Assembly (NCBI RefSeq): GCF_000145035.1
Contig: NC_014387.1
Coordinates: 1,434,276 to 1,498,275 of the forward strand
DNA length: 64,000 nucleotides
DNA from: Butyrivibrio proteoclasticus B316
Lineage (GTDB): Bacteria > Bacillota > Clostridia > Lachnospirales > Lachnospiraceae
Reading direction: 5' to 3'
Part shown: positions 18,583 through 26,930 of the stretch, one piece after another
How positions within the stretch are numbered: the first letter of the stretch is position 1
Layout of the letters: each line of letters opens with the position of its first letter
Translations under genes and position numbers: made by a program
Notes under the pieces: generated by a model
The model's database searches: none
Told to the model about the DNA's origin: nothing
The model's input: only the letters and a program-made list of their open reading frames with translations

Positions 18583-20013
18583 ATGAACAGCAAACTTACG
18601 ATTGAAGAAATAGTTCTTATCAATAACCTTCTTTATTGCGAAAACCTTGGAGGACCAAGGGGAACTTTTTTACATCCAAGTCAACAATCCAAGACAATAG
18701 GAGACTATGTCAGAGGAGTCCTTAGAAAAAGTGAAGATATTGAAGACGACACTGAGTATAGTACAGGAGTCACAGGTGCTGAGTACAAGGAAATACTACA
18801 GGCTGTTAAGGCAAATGAGCATCTTTGCGAGATTATCATTCAGGAAGTTCATTATGAAGGTGCAAATGTCGGCGGCGGAAGAAGCGCATTTTTGATAGAT
18901 CCTGTATACAACGAGGCTATAGTTGCCTTTAAGGGAACACAGAGTGATGCGGAATGGATAGATAATGTATCGGGACTGTATACTGTTCCTACTGCCTTTC
19001 AGGAAAATGCCTTAAACTGGTACAGATCACTTGATCTTGATGGATACGATGCAATTACAGTAACCGGCCATTCCAAGGGCGGAAATAAGGCTAAGTACAT
19101 TACCATCATGGACGATTCTGTAGATAACTGTTTTTCTTTTGACGGACAGGGCTTTTCTGATGAATTTATCCGCAAGTATTCTGCGGAGATCGTAAGAAAC
19201 CGTGAAAAGATAATAAATATCATTGCAGAAAGTGATTTTGTAAACATTCTTCTAAATGATGTCGGCCCCAAGCAGTTTTACCTTGGAACTAATTTTGGAA
19301 GACTTGGATTTGCGGAAAATCACTGCGCCAATGCTATTTTGTTCTTTGATGATAAAGGGGATATGTATCTGTGGAAGGCCAAGGCACAGGATAAGAAAAT
19401 GGCGGATCTTGATAAGATGCTTAACAGTTTTATCAGGACTTGCCGAATGTCTACCAAAGAAAACATTGCAAATATGCTCGGAAATGTAATAGTTAGTGCC
19501 AAGGCAGGAGATACGGAAGGACTTATAGCAACCTTCACCGACGAAAGGTATAAAGATAGTGCTGCCAGTCTTGCAGCTTATATCTTGAGATACAAGGAAG
19601 AAAAGCCTCAAATGGTAGCTTCTGTCAGAGAAATCCTTGGTCAGAACGGCTTTAATACAGGTATGCTCGGAATAATAGACTTTATAACAAATCATGAGTT
19701 TTTATTAGAAATGATAGGCAAGAATCCAAATGCCATGATAAGACTTTTGAAGATGAATCATGCACCTGAACCGGCAATTGTATTTTTAAGCAGTCATTTC
19801 GGACTCTTTTCTTTTATTGTCCTTGTGTCTGAAAAAATGCATATGCTAAAAGATATAAATCTTGAAGGAGAGGATATTGATCCTGAGGATGAAGTGATCA
19901 CTATAGGTCAGAAGAGACGGTTTTATGTATCCAAGAGAACAGTCGGGATCATAGCTATCTGCATAATAGCAACGATAGTAATAATAGGCATGCTTGTAGC
20001 TATTATTATGTAA
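18583..20013 (+). CDS. DUF2974 / Mbeg1-like alpha/beta hydrolase with a C-terminal membrane anchor
   Basis: The 476-residue protein resembles the lipase-like Mbeg1/DUF2974 family. A nucleophile elbow GHSKGG (Ser near residue 164) follows a strand (YDAITVT), and a later Asp/His region (SFDGQGFSDEF, FAENHCANAI) could complete the triad. The N-terminus contains the family phrase AFKGTQSDAEWIDN. Residues about 450-474 form a single membrane helix at the very end, so the enzyme domain probably faces the cytoplasm. The substrate is unknown. It follows the unknown 219-residue protein by 15 bases. Confidence 0.8.
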   Translation: MNSKLTIEEIVLINNLLYCENLGGPRGTFLHPSQQSKTIGDYVRGVLRKSEDIEDDTEYSTGVTGAEYKEILQAVKANEHLCEIIIQEVHYEGANVGGGRSAFLIDPVYNEAIVAFKGTQSDAEWIDNVSGLYTVPTAFQENALNWYRSLDLDGYDAITVTGHSKGGNKAKYITIMDDSVDNCFSFDGQGFSDEFIRKYSAEIVRNREKIINIIAESDFVNILLNDVGPKQFYLGTNFGRLGFAENHCANAILFFDDKGDMYLWKAKAQDKKMADLDKMLNSFIRTCRMSTKENIANMLGNVIVSAKAGDTEGLIATFTDERYKDSAASLAAYILRYKEEKPQMVASVREILGQNGFNTGMLGIIDFITNHEFLLEMIGKNPNAMIRLLKMNHAPEPAIVFLSSHFGLFSFIVLVSEKMHMLKDINLEGEDIDPEDEVITIGQKRRFYVSKRTVGIIAICIIATIVIIGMLVAIIM

Positions 20014-20057
20014 AATTATTATCTGTAAAAAGGATGTTAAAAAAATATCAAAAACCA

Positions 20058-20086
20058 TTGAAAAACTAAAAGATTTGTGCAAAAAT
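20058..20086 (+). promoter_or_regulatory. candidate promoter for the NifU-like/GGGtGRT pair
   Basis: TTGAAA (20058-20063) and AAAAAT (20081-20086) are 17 bases apart, about 140 bases upstream of the gene. Between the promoter and the start there is a hairpin built from ATGATTGTATG (20137-20147) and CATGCAATCAT. The pair matches consensus only in part, so this is tentative. Confidence 0.35.
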
Positions 20087-20227
20087 AAAAATGGTGTTCT
20101 GCGGTCGGCTTATTAACTGACACGTAAGAGCCATCTATGATTGTATGCGGCAGATTACGATTCATGCAATCATCTATAGGTAGTAAGTAATGAAAGTTAC
20201 TTTACAATACGAAAGGAGATTTTTCAC

Positions 20228-20920
20228 ATGATTTACTCAACAGAGGTAAAAAATATGTGTCCCGTAACACAAGGGGTACATCATGGCGCTGCTCCCATTC
20301 CTGAAGAGGCTAAATGGGTAAAGTCCAAAGAAATTAAGGATATTTCCGGCTATACACATGGTATCGGCTGGTGCGCTCCTCAGCAGGGTTGCTGTAAGCT
20401 TTCACTTAACGTTAAGGAAGGCATCATTCAGGAGGCATTGGTTGAGACAATCGGATGTTCAGGAATGACACATTCAGCAGCTATGGCAGCTGAAATCCTT
20501 CCAGGACTTACAGTTCTTGAAGCACTCAACACAGACCTTGTTTGTGACGCTATCAACACAGCTATGAGAGAGCTGTTCCTTCAGATCGTATACGGCAGAA
20601 CACAGTCTGCATTCTCTGAGGATGGTCTTCAGATCGGTGCTGGTCTTGAGGATCTTGGTAAGGGAACACGTTCTATGGTTGGTACAACATACGGAACACT
20701 TGATAAGGGACCTCGTTATCTCGAGCTTACAGATGGTTATATCACAGATGTTGCTCTTGATGAGAATGATGAGATCATCGGATATAAGTACGTTAACTTC
20801 GGCAAGATGATGGACTTCATCAAGGCCGGTGATGATGCTAATACAGCTATGGAAAAAGCTAAGGGTCAGTATGGACGTGTTGCTGATGCAGTTAGATGCA
20901 TTGACCCTAGACATGAGTAA
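20228..20920 (+). CDS. iron-sulfur scaffold (NifU/IscU-like) protein of the Lachnospiraceae type
   Basis: The 230-residue protein belongs to a group annotated as iron-sulfur cluster assembly scaffold and found next to GGGtGRT proteins. Conserved cysteines are at 11 (MCPV), 49, 55 and 56 (WCAPQQGCC), 77 (IGCSGMTHS) and near the C-terminus (VRCIDPR). The stretch IGCSGMTHSAAMAAEILPG corresponds to the NifU-N cluster loop. No desulfurase or other suf/isc gene is nearby, so a role in general cluster assembly is not shown. Codon use is extremely biased, suggesting an abundant protein. It precedes the GGGtGRT gene by 22 bases. Confidence 0.75.
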   Translation: MIYSTEVKNMCPVTQGVHHGAAPIPEEAKWVKSKEIKDISGYTHGIGWCAPQQGCCKLSLNVKEGIIQEALVETIGCSGMTHSAAMAAEILPGLTVLEALNTDLVCDAINTAMRELFLQIVYGRTQSAFSEDGLQIGAGLEDLGKGTRSMVGTTYGTLDKGPRYLELTDGYITDVALDENDEIIGYKYVNFGKMMDFIKAGDDANTAMEKAKGQYGRVADAVRCIDPRHE

Positions 20921-20942
20921 TTAAGGTAAGGAGGAAAAAATA

Positions 20943-21962
20943 ATGGCTTTATTTGAATCATATGAAAGAAGAGAGCCCCAGATCCTGGCTTGCCTTAAGG
21001 AGTATGGGATTTCTTCCATCGAAGAATGTAGAGATATTTGTATGAATGCTGGTATCGATGTTTACAAACTCATCGAAGGCATTCAGCCAATCTGTTTTGA
21101 GAACGCTAAGTGGGCTTACACAGTAGGTGCTGCTATCGCTATCAAGAAAAACTGCCGTAAGGCTTCTGAGGCTGCTGCTGCAATCGGTATCGGTCTTCAG
21201 GCTTTCTGTATTCCTGGATCAGTTGCTGATCGTCGTAAGGTAGGTCTTGGCCATGGTAATCTTGGTAAGATGCTTCTTGAAGAGGATACAGAGTGCTTCG
21301 CATTCCTTGCTGGTCACGAGTCATTCGCAGCTGCTGAGGGTGCTATCGGTATCGCAGAGAAGGCTAACAAGGTTCGTCAGAAACCTCTTAGAGTTATCCT
21401 TAACGGTCTTGGTAAGGATGCTGCTCAGATCATTTCTCGTATCAATGGTTTCACATATGTTGAGACAGAGTATGATTACTACACAGGTGAGGTTAAGGAA
21501 GTATTCAGAAAGTGCTACTCTAAGGATGCTAATTCACCTCGTGCTAAGGTTAACTGCTACGGTGCTAACGACGTACAGGAAGGTGTTGCTATCATGTGGA
21601 AGGAGAATGTTGACGTATCTATCACAGGTAACTCAACTAACCCTACAAGATTCCAGCACCCAGTTGCAGGTACATACAAGAAGGAGCGTACAGAGGCTGG
21701 TAAGAAGTACTTCTCAGTTGCTTCAGGCGGCGGTACAGGACGTACTCTTCACCCAGATAACATGGCTGCAGGCCCAGCTTCTTATGGTATGACAGATACT
21801 ATGGGACGTATGCACTCAGATGCTCAGTTCGCAGGTTCTTCATCAGTTCCTGCTCACGTTGAGATGATGGGTCTTATCGGCGCTGGTAACAACCCTATGG
21901 TTGGTATGACAGTTTCAACTGCTGTATCTATCGAAGAGGCTGCTAAGGCTGGTAAGTTCTGA
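20943..21962 (+). CDS. GGGtGRT family protein
   Basis: The 339-residue protein carries the name-giving motif GGGTGRT at about residues 262-268, within SVASGGGTGRTLHPD. Other striking stretches are GHGNLGKMLLEEDTECFAF and GANDVQEGVAIMWKENVDV. The family has no experimentally assigned function that I know of. It is cytoplasmic with no membrane segment. Codon use is the most biased in the window together with its upstream partner (mostly CTT, GCT, ACA and AAG). An AAGGAGG site precedes the ATG. The IS1182 element begins 23 bases after the stop. Confidence 0.88.
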   Translation: MALFESYERREPQILACLKEYGISSIEECRDICMNAGIDVYKLIEGIQPICFENAKWAYTVGAAIAIKKNCRKASEAAAAIGIGLQAFCIPGSVADRRKVGLGHGNLGKMLLEEDTECFAFLAGHESFAAAEGAIGIAEKANKVRQKPLRVILNGLGKDAAQIISRINGFTYVETEYDYYTGEVKEVFRKCYSKDANSPRAKVNCYGANDVQEGVAIMWKENVDVSITGNSTNPTRFQHPVAGTYKKERTEAGKKYFSVASGGGTGRTLHPDNMAAGPASYGMTDTMGRMHSDAQFAGSSSVPAHVEMMGLIGAGNNPMVGMTVSTAVSIEEAAKAGKF

Positions 21963-21985
21963 TAGTTTATCAGATGATAATAATG

Positions 21986-22022
21986 GGGCTGTCGCACTAA
22001 TTTAGTGTGACAGCCTTTTTAA
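21986..22022 (+). terminator. terminator formed by the left end of the IS
   Basis: GGGCTGTCGCACTAA pairs with the adjacent TTAGTGTGACAGCC and is followed by TTTTT. The same bases form the outer inverted repeat of the insertion sequence. The structure would stop transcripts from the highly expressed GGGtGRT operon from entering the transposase. Confidence 0.75.
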
Positions 22023-22217
22023 CGCCCAGCCCCTCAGGCATCCGCACAGAAATGATTGTTTTCGTCTGCGGTGTGATTTTCTAAAACTCATTAAGCATCA
22101 AATGCCTCATTTCGACGTTGCTCAGAGAAATCGGCATTTGATGCTTTCTTCGTTTTGAAAATCATCATCCTCGTCCGAGAACTGCACATTTCCATGCAGA
22201 TGTCTGAGGGGCTGGGC
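22023..22217. repeat. nested long inverted repeat inside the IS leader
   Basis: The outer arms 22024-22042 and 22199-22217 are complementary at 18 of 19 positions. Inside them a perfect 14-base stem (22093-22106 with 22133-22146) encloses the loop containing TTTCGACGTTGCT. A further pairing of TGATTTTC and GAAAATCA surrounds it. The segment reads like a structured RNA or a folded insertion within the IS leader. It shares sequence with the structure at 33.33-33.43 kb. Confidence 0.6.
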
Positions 22218-22243
22218 TGCTAGTAAATATCTTCACATAAAGC

Positions 22244-22273
22244 AAAAACCAGACTTCGAAAAGCCTGGTTTTT
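22244..22273 (+). terminator. hairpin immediately upstream of the transposase
   Basis: AAAAACCAGACTT and AAGCCTGGTTTTT pair at 12 of 13 positions around CGAA and end in a T run, 10 bases before the transposase ATG. It would act as a second barrier to read-in transcription. Confidence 0.65.
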
Positions 22274-22283
22274 ACTGTAAAAT

Positions 22284-23918
22284 ATGTTTATGCGACTAAA
22301 CAAAATCTTACAAGGAGATTATACAGTTTCTTCCTTGTATCATCAAATCAAACTTCCGCTCGACATAGAAATTTCTATCCCATCCGATGATCCGGTGCGC
22401 CTGTTAAGTGCATTTGTGGAGGAAATGAATCTTTCTGATCTGTATAAAACTTATGACAGAATCAGAAAAGGCCAGGCTTCACCGCGTCAGATGCTTAAGA
22501 TTGTTATCTATGCAGCAATGAACAGAATCTATTCAAGTCGTGATATTGAGTCCGCCTGCAAAAGAGACATCAATTTCATGTACCTTCTGGATGGAGCACC
22601 TGCTCCAGACCATTCCACAATAGCAAGATTTATATCAATGCATCTTTCACAATGCGCTAAGCAGATCATGGCACAGGTAGGGACCATACTGCTCGAACTG
22701 GGAGAAATATCAGGCGAAAACATCTTTATCGATGGAACAAAGATAGAGTCAGTAGCCAACAAGTATACCTTTGTATGGAAAAAAGCTGTGTCCAAAAACA
22801 TGATAAAGCTCACTGAAAAGATATGTGTTTTCTGCGCCGGATGTGAAGAACTTTATGGAATAAAAGTAGTCTATAACGATCAGATATCATTACATACCCT
22901 TAAGCGTCTTAGAAAGAAACTGTACAAGCTCAAGGAGGATGAAGGTATTGAATTCGTTCATGGAATTGGCAAAAGGAAAACTCAGTTGCAACGTTCGTTG
23001 GAAGCTCTTGAAGAATACATAGAAAAACTCAAAGAATACAACCATAAGCTTTATGTATGCGGCACCAGAAATAGTTATTCAAAGACTGATACCGACGCAA
23101 CATTCATGAGAATGAAGGAAGATGCCATGCTCAATGGCCAGCTTAAGCCAGCATACAATCTGCAGCATGGCGTGGATTCAGAGTATGTCACATGGCTGGA
23201 TGTCTTTCCGGCTCCAACAGATACCATTACATTGATACCATTTCTGAAAGACATGGAGTCACATCTTACATTCAAGTATAAAAACATCGTTGCTGATGCA
23301 GGATACGAAAGCGAAGAAAACTACATATTCATCGAGTCCAACGAGCAGGCCGCGTACATCAAGCCTCAAAACTACGAACTTTCAAAAACAAGGAAGTTCA
23401 GGAATGACATAAGCAGGCGTGAAAACATGGACTATGATCCTGAGTCAGACTGCTACACATGCAGAAATGGTCAACAGCTCCCTGCAGTATCCAAAAGAAC
23501 ACAAAAATCAGCAACCGGATATCAGCGTGAAGTTACGATATATGAATGCAGTAGTTGCAATAACTGCCCCTACAAGAAAGATTGCATTAAAGGGAATAAC
23601 TGTAAGACCGCATTTGAAGATAGAAATAAAAAGCTTTCTGTCTCAAGAAAAATGGAAGAAAAACGAGCAGAATGTCTTGAACGGATAACCAGTGATTACG
23701 GAACACAGCTGAGGATGAACCGAAGCATCCAGGCAGAAGGATCCTTCGCAAATGTGAAAGAAGACATGAACTTCAGAAGATATCTGTACCGTGGAAAAGA
23801 AAATGTTCTTACACAGAGCATACTTTTGGCAATCGGCTATGACATAAATAAGCTGCATCATAAAATTGCTGATGAGCGAACAGGAACGCATCTGTTTGAA
23901 TTAAAAAAGGTTTCATAA
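22284..23918 (+). CDS. IS1182-family transposase
   Basis: The 544-residue protein has the IS1182-type N-terminal domain (residues 1-110, with DHSTIARF near 111-118) and a DDE catalytic core. The presumed acidic residues lie in FIDGTKIES, VADAGYESEENY and the late IQAEGSFANVKED. A cysteine-rich stretch (CSSCNNCPYKKDC) lies between them, as in the family. The frame is intact and full length, so the element could be active. ATGs at 22284 and 22290 are both possible and neither has a clear ribosome-binding site; poor translation initiation is common for transposases. Confidence 0.9.
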   Translation: MFMRLNKILQGDYTVSSLYHQIKLPLDIEISIPSDDPVRLLSAFVEEMNLSDLYKTYDRIRKGQASPRQMLKIVIYAAMNRIYSSRDIESACKRDINFMYLLDGAPAPDHSTIARFISMHLSQCAKQIMAQVGTILLELGEISGENIFIDGTKIESVANKYTFVWKKAVSKNMIKLTEKICVFCAGCEELYGIKVVYNDQISLHTLKRLRKKLYKLKEDEGIEFVHGIGKRKTQLQRSLEALEEYIEKLKEYNHKLYVCGTRNSYSKTDTDATFMRMKEDAMLNGQLKPAYNLQHGVDSEYVTWLDVFPAPTDTITLIPFLKDMESHLTFKYKNIVADAGYESEENYIFIESNEQAAYIKPQNYELSKTRKFRNDISRRENMDYDPESDCYTCRNGQQLPAVSKRTQKSATGYQREVTIYECSSCNNCPYKKDCIKGNNCKTAFEDRNKKLSVSRKMEEKRAECLERITSDYGTQLRMNRSIQAEGSFANVKEDMNFRRYLYRGKENVLTQSILLAIGYDINKLHHKIADERTGTHLFELKKVS

Positions 23919-24095
23919 TTTTTGAAACTTCAAAGCAGAAAAGGCAACAATGCACCGATTAGCACATCGGCTTATTAAAGTACTCTATTTTTGACAACAG
24001 GAAAGATATCCATTCATCAAATCCACAATTCATGGTATGGAAAAAGGGCTTCGCCCAGATGATTTAATCATCTAAAGCGACAGCCCCTTATAGTA

Positions 24096-25541
24096 CTATC
24101 TTCTTTTATCCGGATATTTTTCGTAAAATTTGTCTTTATCCTTGTACATCCTCTCATCTGCGTAACGCATGGCAAGTCGTAGATTTCGTCCTTCTTCATC
24201 ATGATAATAACCAACCGCAAAGTATAGCCAATCCGGATCACAGGCTCTTTCCTTTAAAATTTCAATTTTTCTCTCAAATTCTTCTTTAGGACTAAAGGAG
24301 ATGATATTAAACTCATCACCGCCTGCACGATATATTTTATCGTCAGGAAAGACCTCTTTTAGTACATTTGCAGCATCTATAAGGAGTTTGTCGCCTTCAC
24401 CATGTCCGCCGTTATCATTTATTGATTTTAAGCCGTTCAGATCGCAGAATGCTACGTTAAACGGAGTTGGAACAAATTCAAGCTTAAGTGATAATTCATC
24501 AACATTTACGTTCATGCAGTTACGATTGAATACGCCCGTAAGCATATCAACGTTACTAAGATACTCAAGACGCTGCAGAAACAAGTGATTTGCTACCTCT
24601 GAGGATAAGAAAAAGGAGAGAAGTTCAATTGTTTCTTTAACTCTCAATATGTGATCAACGTCAAAGTTGGTGATATACAGATATCCGATTATTTCCTGAT
24701 GATGAATAAGCGGTACAAGGCATAGGCTTACAACTTTGTTGTCTTTTAGCGTTTTGACCCATGCGGGAGCTTTTTGCGCTATCAAATCCATATCATAATT
24801 GCTTTTGATGATGATACTGTTTGTCTCTTTTACAAGTTCAGCCCAGCTTCCTACAATTTCATATGGAAAATCAGCAAAGATGCTTTTGATGTTCAGAGCA
24901 TCATTTTGAACACTGTAGCTTATAACCTCAAATTTTTTTATATCATCGTCGACAATTAGAAGGCTTGCGGCATAGGAACCAGTGTATTCTCTGATATCAC
25001 TTACAACAATATCCATGCTATCATTGAATTTGTTTTCGTTTCTGAGCTCAAGGCAGGCTTTAATGACAAAGCTGGCTATATCAGGTGATACAGTTGCAAA
25101 TTTACCTGTATCCATTTCTTTATTGAGGGTATACATGAACTGGCAGAAGGCAATGTTTGGGTTTTCTGATTCACCGGCTACAGGTATCAAAATGTCCTGA
25201 GTCCAGTACCCGTACATTCTTGTGGTATCTACGTACGTGCTGATATACTCTTTTTTCCAGGCAGCTCTATAGCAAACGTCTTCAAAGTTGGGCTCTTTGG
25301 GAAGATGGGCAGTATAAAGCTGACCTTCAATAGTATTCTCAAAGCCATCATACTCAGGGAGCGGGCCTTGTTCTGTTTCCGAGAAAAGGTCATAATAGCT
25401 CTTCTTAAATATTTCATTTATGGCATAGAAGCGTATTTCTCCGCATTTGTCACCCGGCAGTCTTTCGACGGAAAGGATGGTGCAGGGAATAGTAGATGTC
25501 TCAGCCAGATCTTTTAACAGTTCATAAGTGAGTTTTTTCAT
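24096..25541 (-). CDS. GAF-GGDEF diguanylate cyclase
   Basis: The 481-residue cytoplasmic protein has an N-terminal sensor-like region (1-150), a GAF-like region (about 155-310) and a C-terminal GGDEF domain (about 325-481). The site reads RAGGDEFN with DLNGLKSIND upstream, so the metal-binding and catalytic residues are present. No RxxD inhibitory site is visible. It should make c-di-GMP. Its ATG directly follows the TAA of the upstream paralogue with no gap, which suggests translational coupling. The IS right end lies 8 bases past its stop. Confidence 0.88.
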   Translation of the reverse strand: MKKLTYELLKDLAETSTIPCTILSVERLPGDKCGEIRFYAINEIFKKSYYDLFSETEQGPLPEYDGFENTIEGQLYTAHLPKEPNFEDVCYRAAWKKEYISTYVDTTRMYGYWTQDILIPVAGESENPNIAFCQFMYTLNKEMDTGKFATVSPDIASFVIKACLELRNENKFNDSMDIVVSDIREYTGSYAASLLIVDDDIKKFEVISYSVQNDALNIKSIFADFPYEIVGSWAELVKETNSIIIKSNYDMDLIAQKAPAWVKTLKDNKVVSLCLVPLIHHQEIIGYLYITNFDVDHILRVKETIELLSFFLSSEVANHLFLQRLEYLSNVDMLTGVFNRNCMNVNVDELSLKLEFVPTPFNVAFCDLNGLKSINDNGGHGEGDKLLIDAANVLKEVFPDDKIYRAGGDEFNIISFSPKEEFERKIEILKERACDPDWLYFAVGYYHDEEGRNLRLAMRYADERMYKDKDKFYEKYPDKRR

Positions 25542-26930
25542 TTATTTCACCATATCGGGATAGTTATAGTAGAAATCATCCTGAAATTCCTGTTCGTATT
25601 CGCTTGCAAATCGCAAAGCGGCATGAAGATTGCCGTCCGTCATATCGGTAAAGTAGCCGACTGTAATGTATAACCAGTCAGGATCACTGGCTTTTTGCTT
25701 GAGAAGCTGTACTTTTTCATCGAAGCTTTCTTTGGTAGAAGGGAGCGATATAATGGCAAATTCGTCTCCGGAAGATCTGCAAACAAAGTCTTCTTTAAAT
25801 ACTTCTTTTAGGACTTTTCCTGCATCACTAAGCAAATCGTTTCCGGCTTCATGTCCTTTTTGGATATTTATAGTCTTAAGAGTTGTAAGTTTACAGAAGG
25901 CTACGCTAAACGGAGTGGGTTTAGCTTTGAGCTCCACAGCAAGTTCATCAACCTTGATATTCATGGAATTTCTGTTGTGTACACCTGTTCTGGAGTCAGT
26001 TAATCCCTGAATTTTTAATTTCTCGATAAATATGTGGTGCGCTACTTCCGAGGTGAGGAAGAAGGCAACCATTTCTATCGTATCCTTGATTCTGGATAAC
26101 TGGTTAACATCAAAGTTAGTAATATACAGATAGCCTATGATCATGTTCTGATAAATAAAAGGAGCAAGGCAAAGACTTTCCACGTCATTTTCTCTCAGGG
26201 TTTTTACCCAGGCGGGCGCTTTTGCTTCTACTTCCTTCATATCACGCTCATTTCGTATGATTATGCAATCTGTTCCTGAAATAAGGTCCTCCCAGGATTC
26301 AACAACTTCATAAGGAATTTTGGCAAAGACAGCGTGAAGGTCTTTGCTGTTATTTCTGACGTTTGCGCTTATTACTTCAAATTCGTACACATCTTTTGAT
26401 ACAGTCATGATAGAAGCGGCAAAAGAGTCCGTGAACTCACGAAGGTCGCGGGTGACTGTATTCATAGCTGAGTAAAAGTCATCATCTTTTCTAAGATTGA
26501 TACAGGTTCGGATAACAAAGCTGGCAATATCAGGGGAAATGATAGAGTATTTGCCGGCTTCCATTTCTTTGCTAAGAACATAACTAAACTGGCAATAGCC
26601 TATTTCAGGATCATCACCATTGGAAATAGGGATTACAATATCTTCAGTCCAATAACCGTAGAGTCTGGTAGTATCTACGTAAGCATGGTAATGCTCACCC
26701 TTCCAGGCTGCGTTAAACAGGATTTCTTCGAATTTGGGATCTCTTGGAATTTTGGAATCATATGGCTGACCCTCAACGTTTTCGCCTGTCATGCTGAATT
26801 TACTGTTGGTGGCAACCATGAGTATTTCACCGCAGCTTCCATCTGAATTTTTTTTGACGGATAATATTGCGCTAGGCATATTGCAGAGATTAACAATCGC
26901 TTTTAGATCTTCGTATTTGATTCCGGACAT
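25542..26930 (-). CDS. degenerate GAF-GGDEF paralogue
   Basis: The 462-residue protein is a clear paralogue of the following gene: YVDTTRLYGYWTEDI, SPDIASFVI, KAPAWVKTLREND and GYLYITNFDVNQL have near-identical counterparts. The active site has decayed: SSGDEF replaces GGDEF, and CKLTTLKTINI replaces CDLNGLKSIND, so the metal ligand Asp and the Asn are lost. It probably does not synthesise c-di-GMP and may regulate its partner. The start at 26930 is preferred over 26942 because GGAGG lies 7 bases before it. Confidence 0.85.
   Translation of the reverse strand: MSGIKYEDLKAIVNLCNMPSAILSVKKNSDGSCGEILMVATNSKFSMTGENVEGQPYDSKIPRDPKFEEILFNAAWKGEHYHAYVDTTRLYGYWTEDIVIPISNGDDPEIGYCQFSYVLSKEMEAGKYSIISPDIASFVIRTCINLRKDDDFYSAMNTVTRDLREFTDSFAASIMTVSKDVYEFEVISANVRNNSKDLHAVFAKIPYEVVESWEDLISGTDCIIIRNERDMKEVEAKAPAWVKTLRENDVESLCLAPFIYQNMIIGYLYITNFDVNQLSRIKDTIEMVAFFLTSEVAHHIFIEKLKIQGLTDSRTGVHNRNSMNIKVDELAVELKAKPTPFSVAFCKLTTLKTINIQKGHEAGNDLLSDAGKVLKEVFKEDFVCRSSGDEFAIISLPSTKESFDEKVQLLKQKASDPDWLYITVGYFTDMTDGNLHAALRFASEYEQEFQDDFYYNYPDMVK

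Larger units (their letters stand above)
21985..24087 (+). mobile_element. IS1182-family insertion sequence
   Basis: The ends are defined by the 11-base inverted repeat GGGGCTGTCGC (21985-21995) and GCGACAGCCCC (24077-24087). The element is about 2.1 kb and holds one transposase gene. A clear target-site duplication is not visible (TAAT against TTAT), so the ends are provisional. The left non-coding part is about 300 bases and contains three hairpin structures. The right subterminal part has GGGCTTCGCCC and AGATGAT TTA ATCATCT palindromes. The right end lies 8 bases from the stop of the minus-strand GGDEF gene, which stays intact. Confidence 0.8.

Noticed and set aside
21247..21792. 181-codon plus-strand frame inside the GGGtGRT gene
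   Set aside because: It is an out-of-frame shadow produced by the strong codon bias of the real gene; the Leu/Arg/Ser-rich product resembles no protein.
21981..24091. Target-site duplication of the IS element
   Set aside because: The bases next to the two ends (TAAT and TTAT) are similar but not identical; not strong enough to claim.
25542..26930. Degenerate GGDEF gene as a pseudogene
   Set aside because: The frame is full length, has a good ribosome-binding site and is coupled to the next gene; loss of active-site residues alone does not make it a pseudogene.
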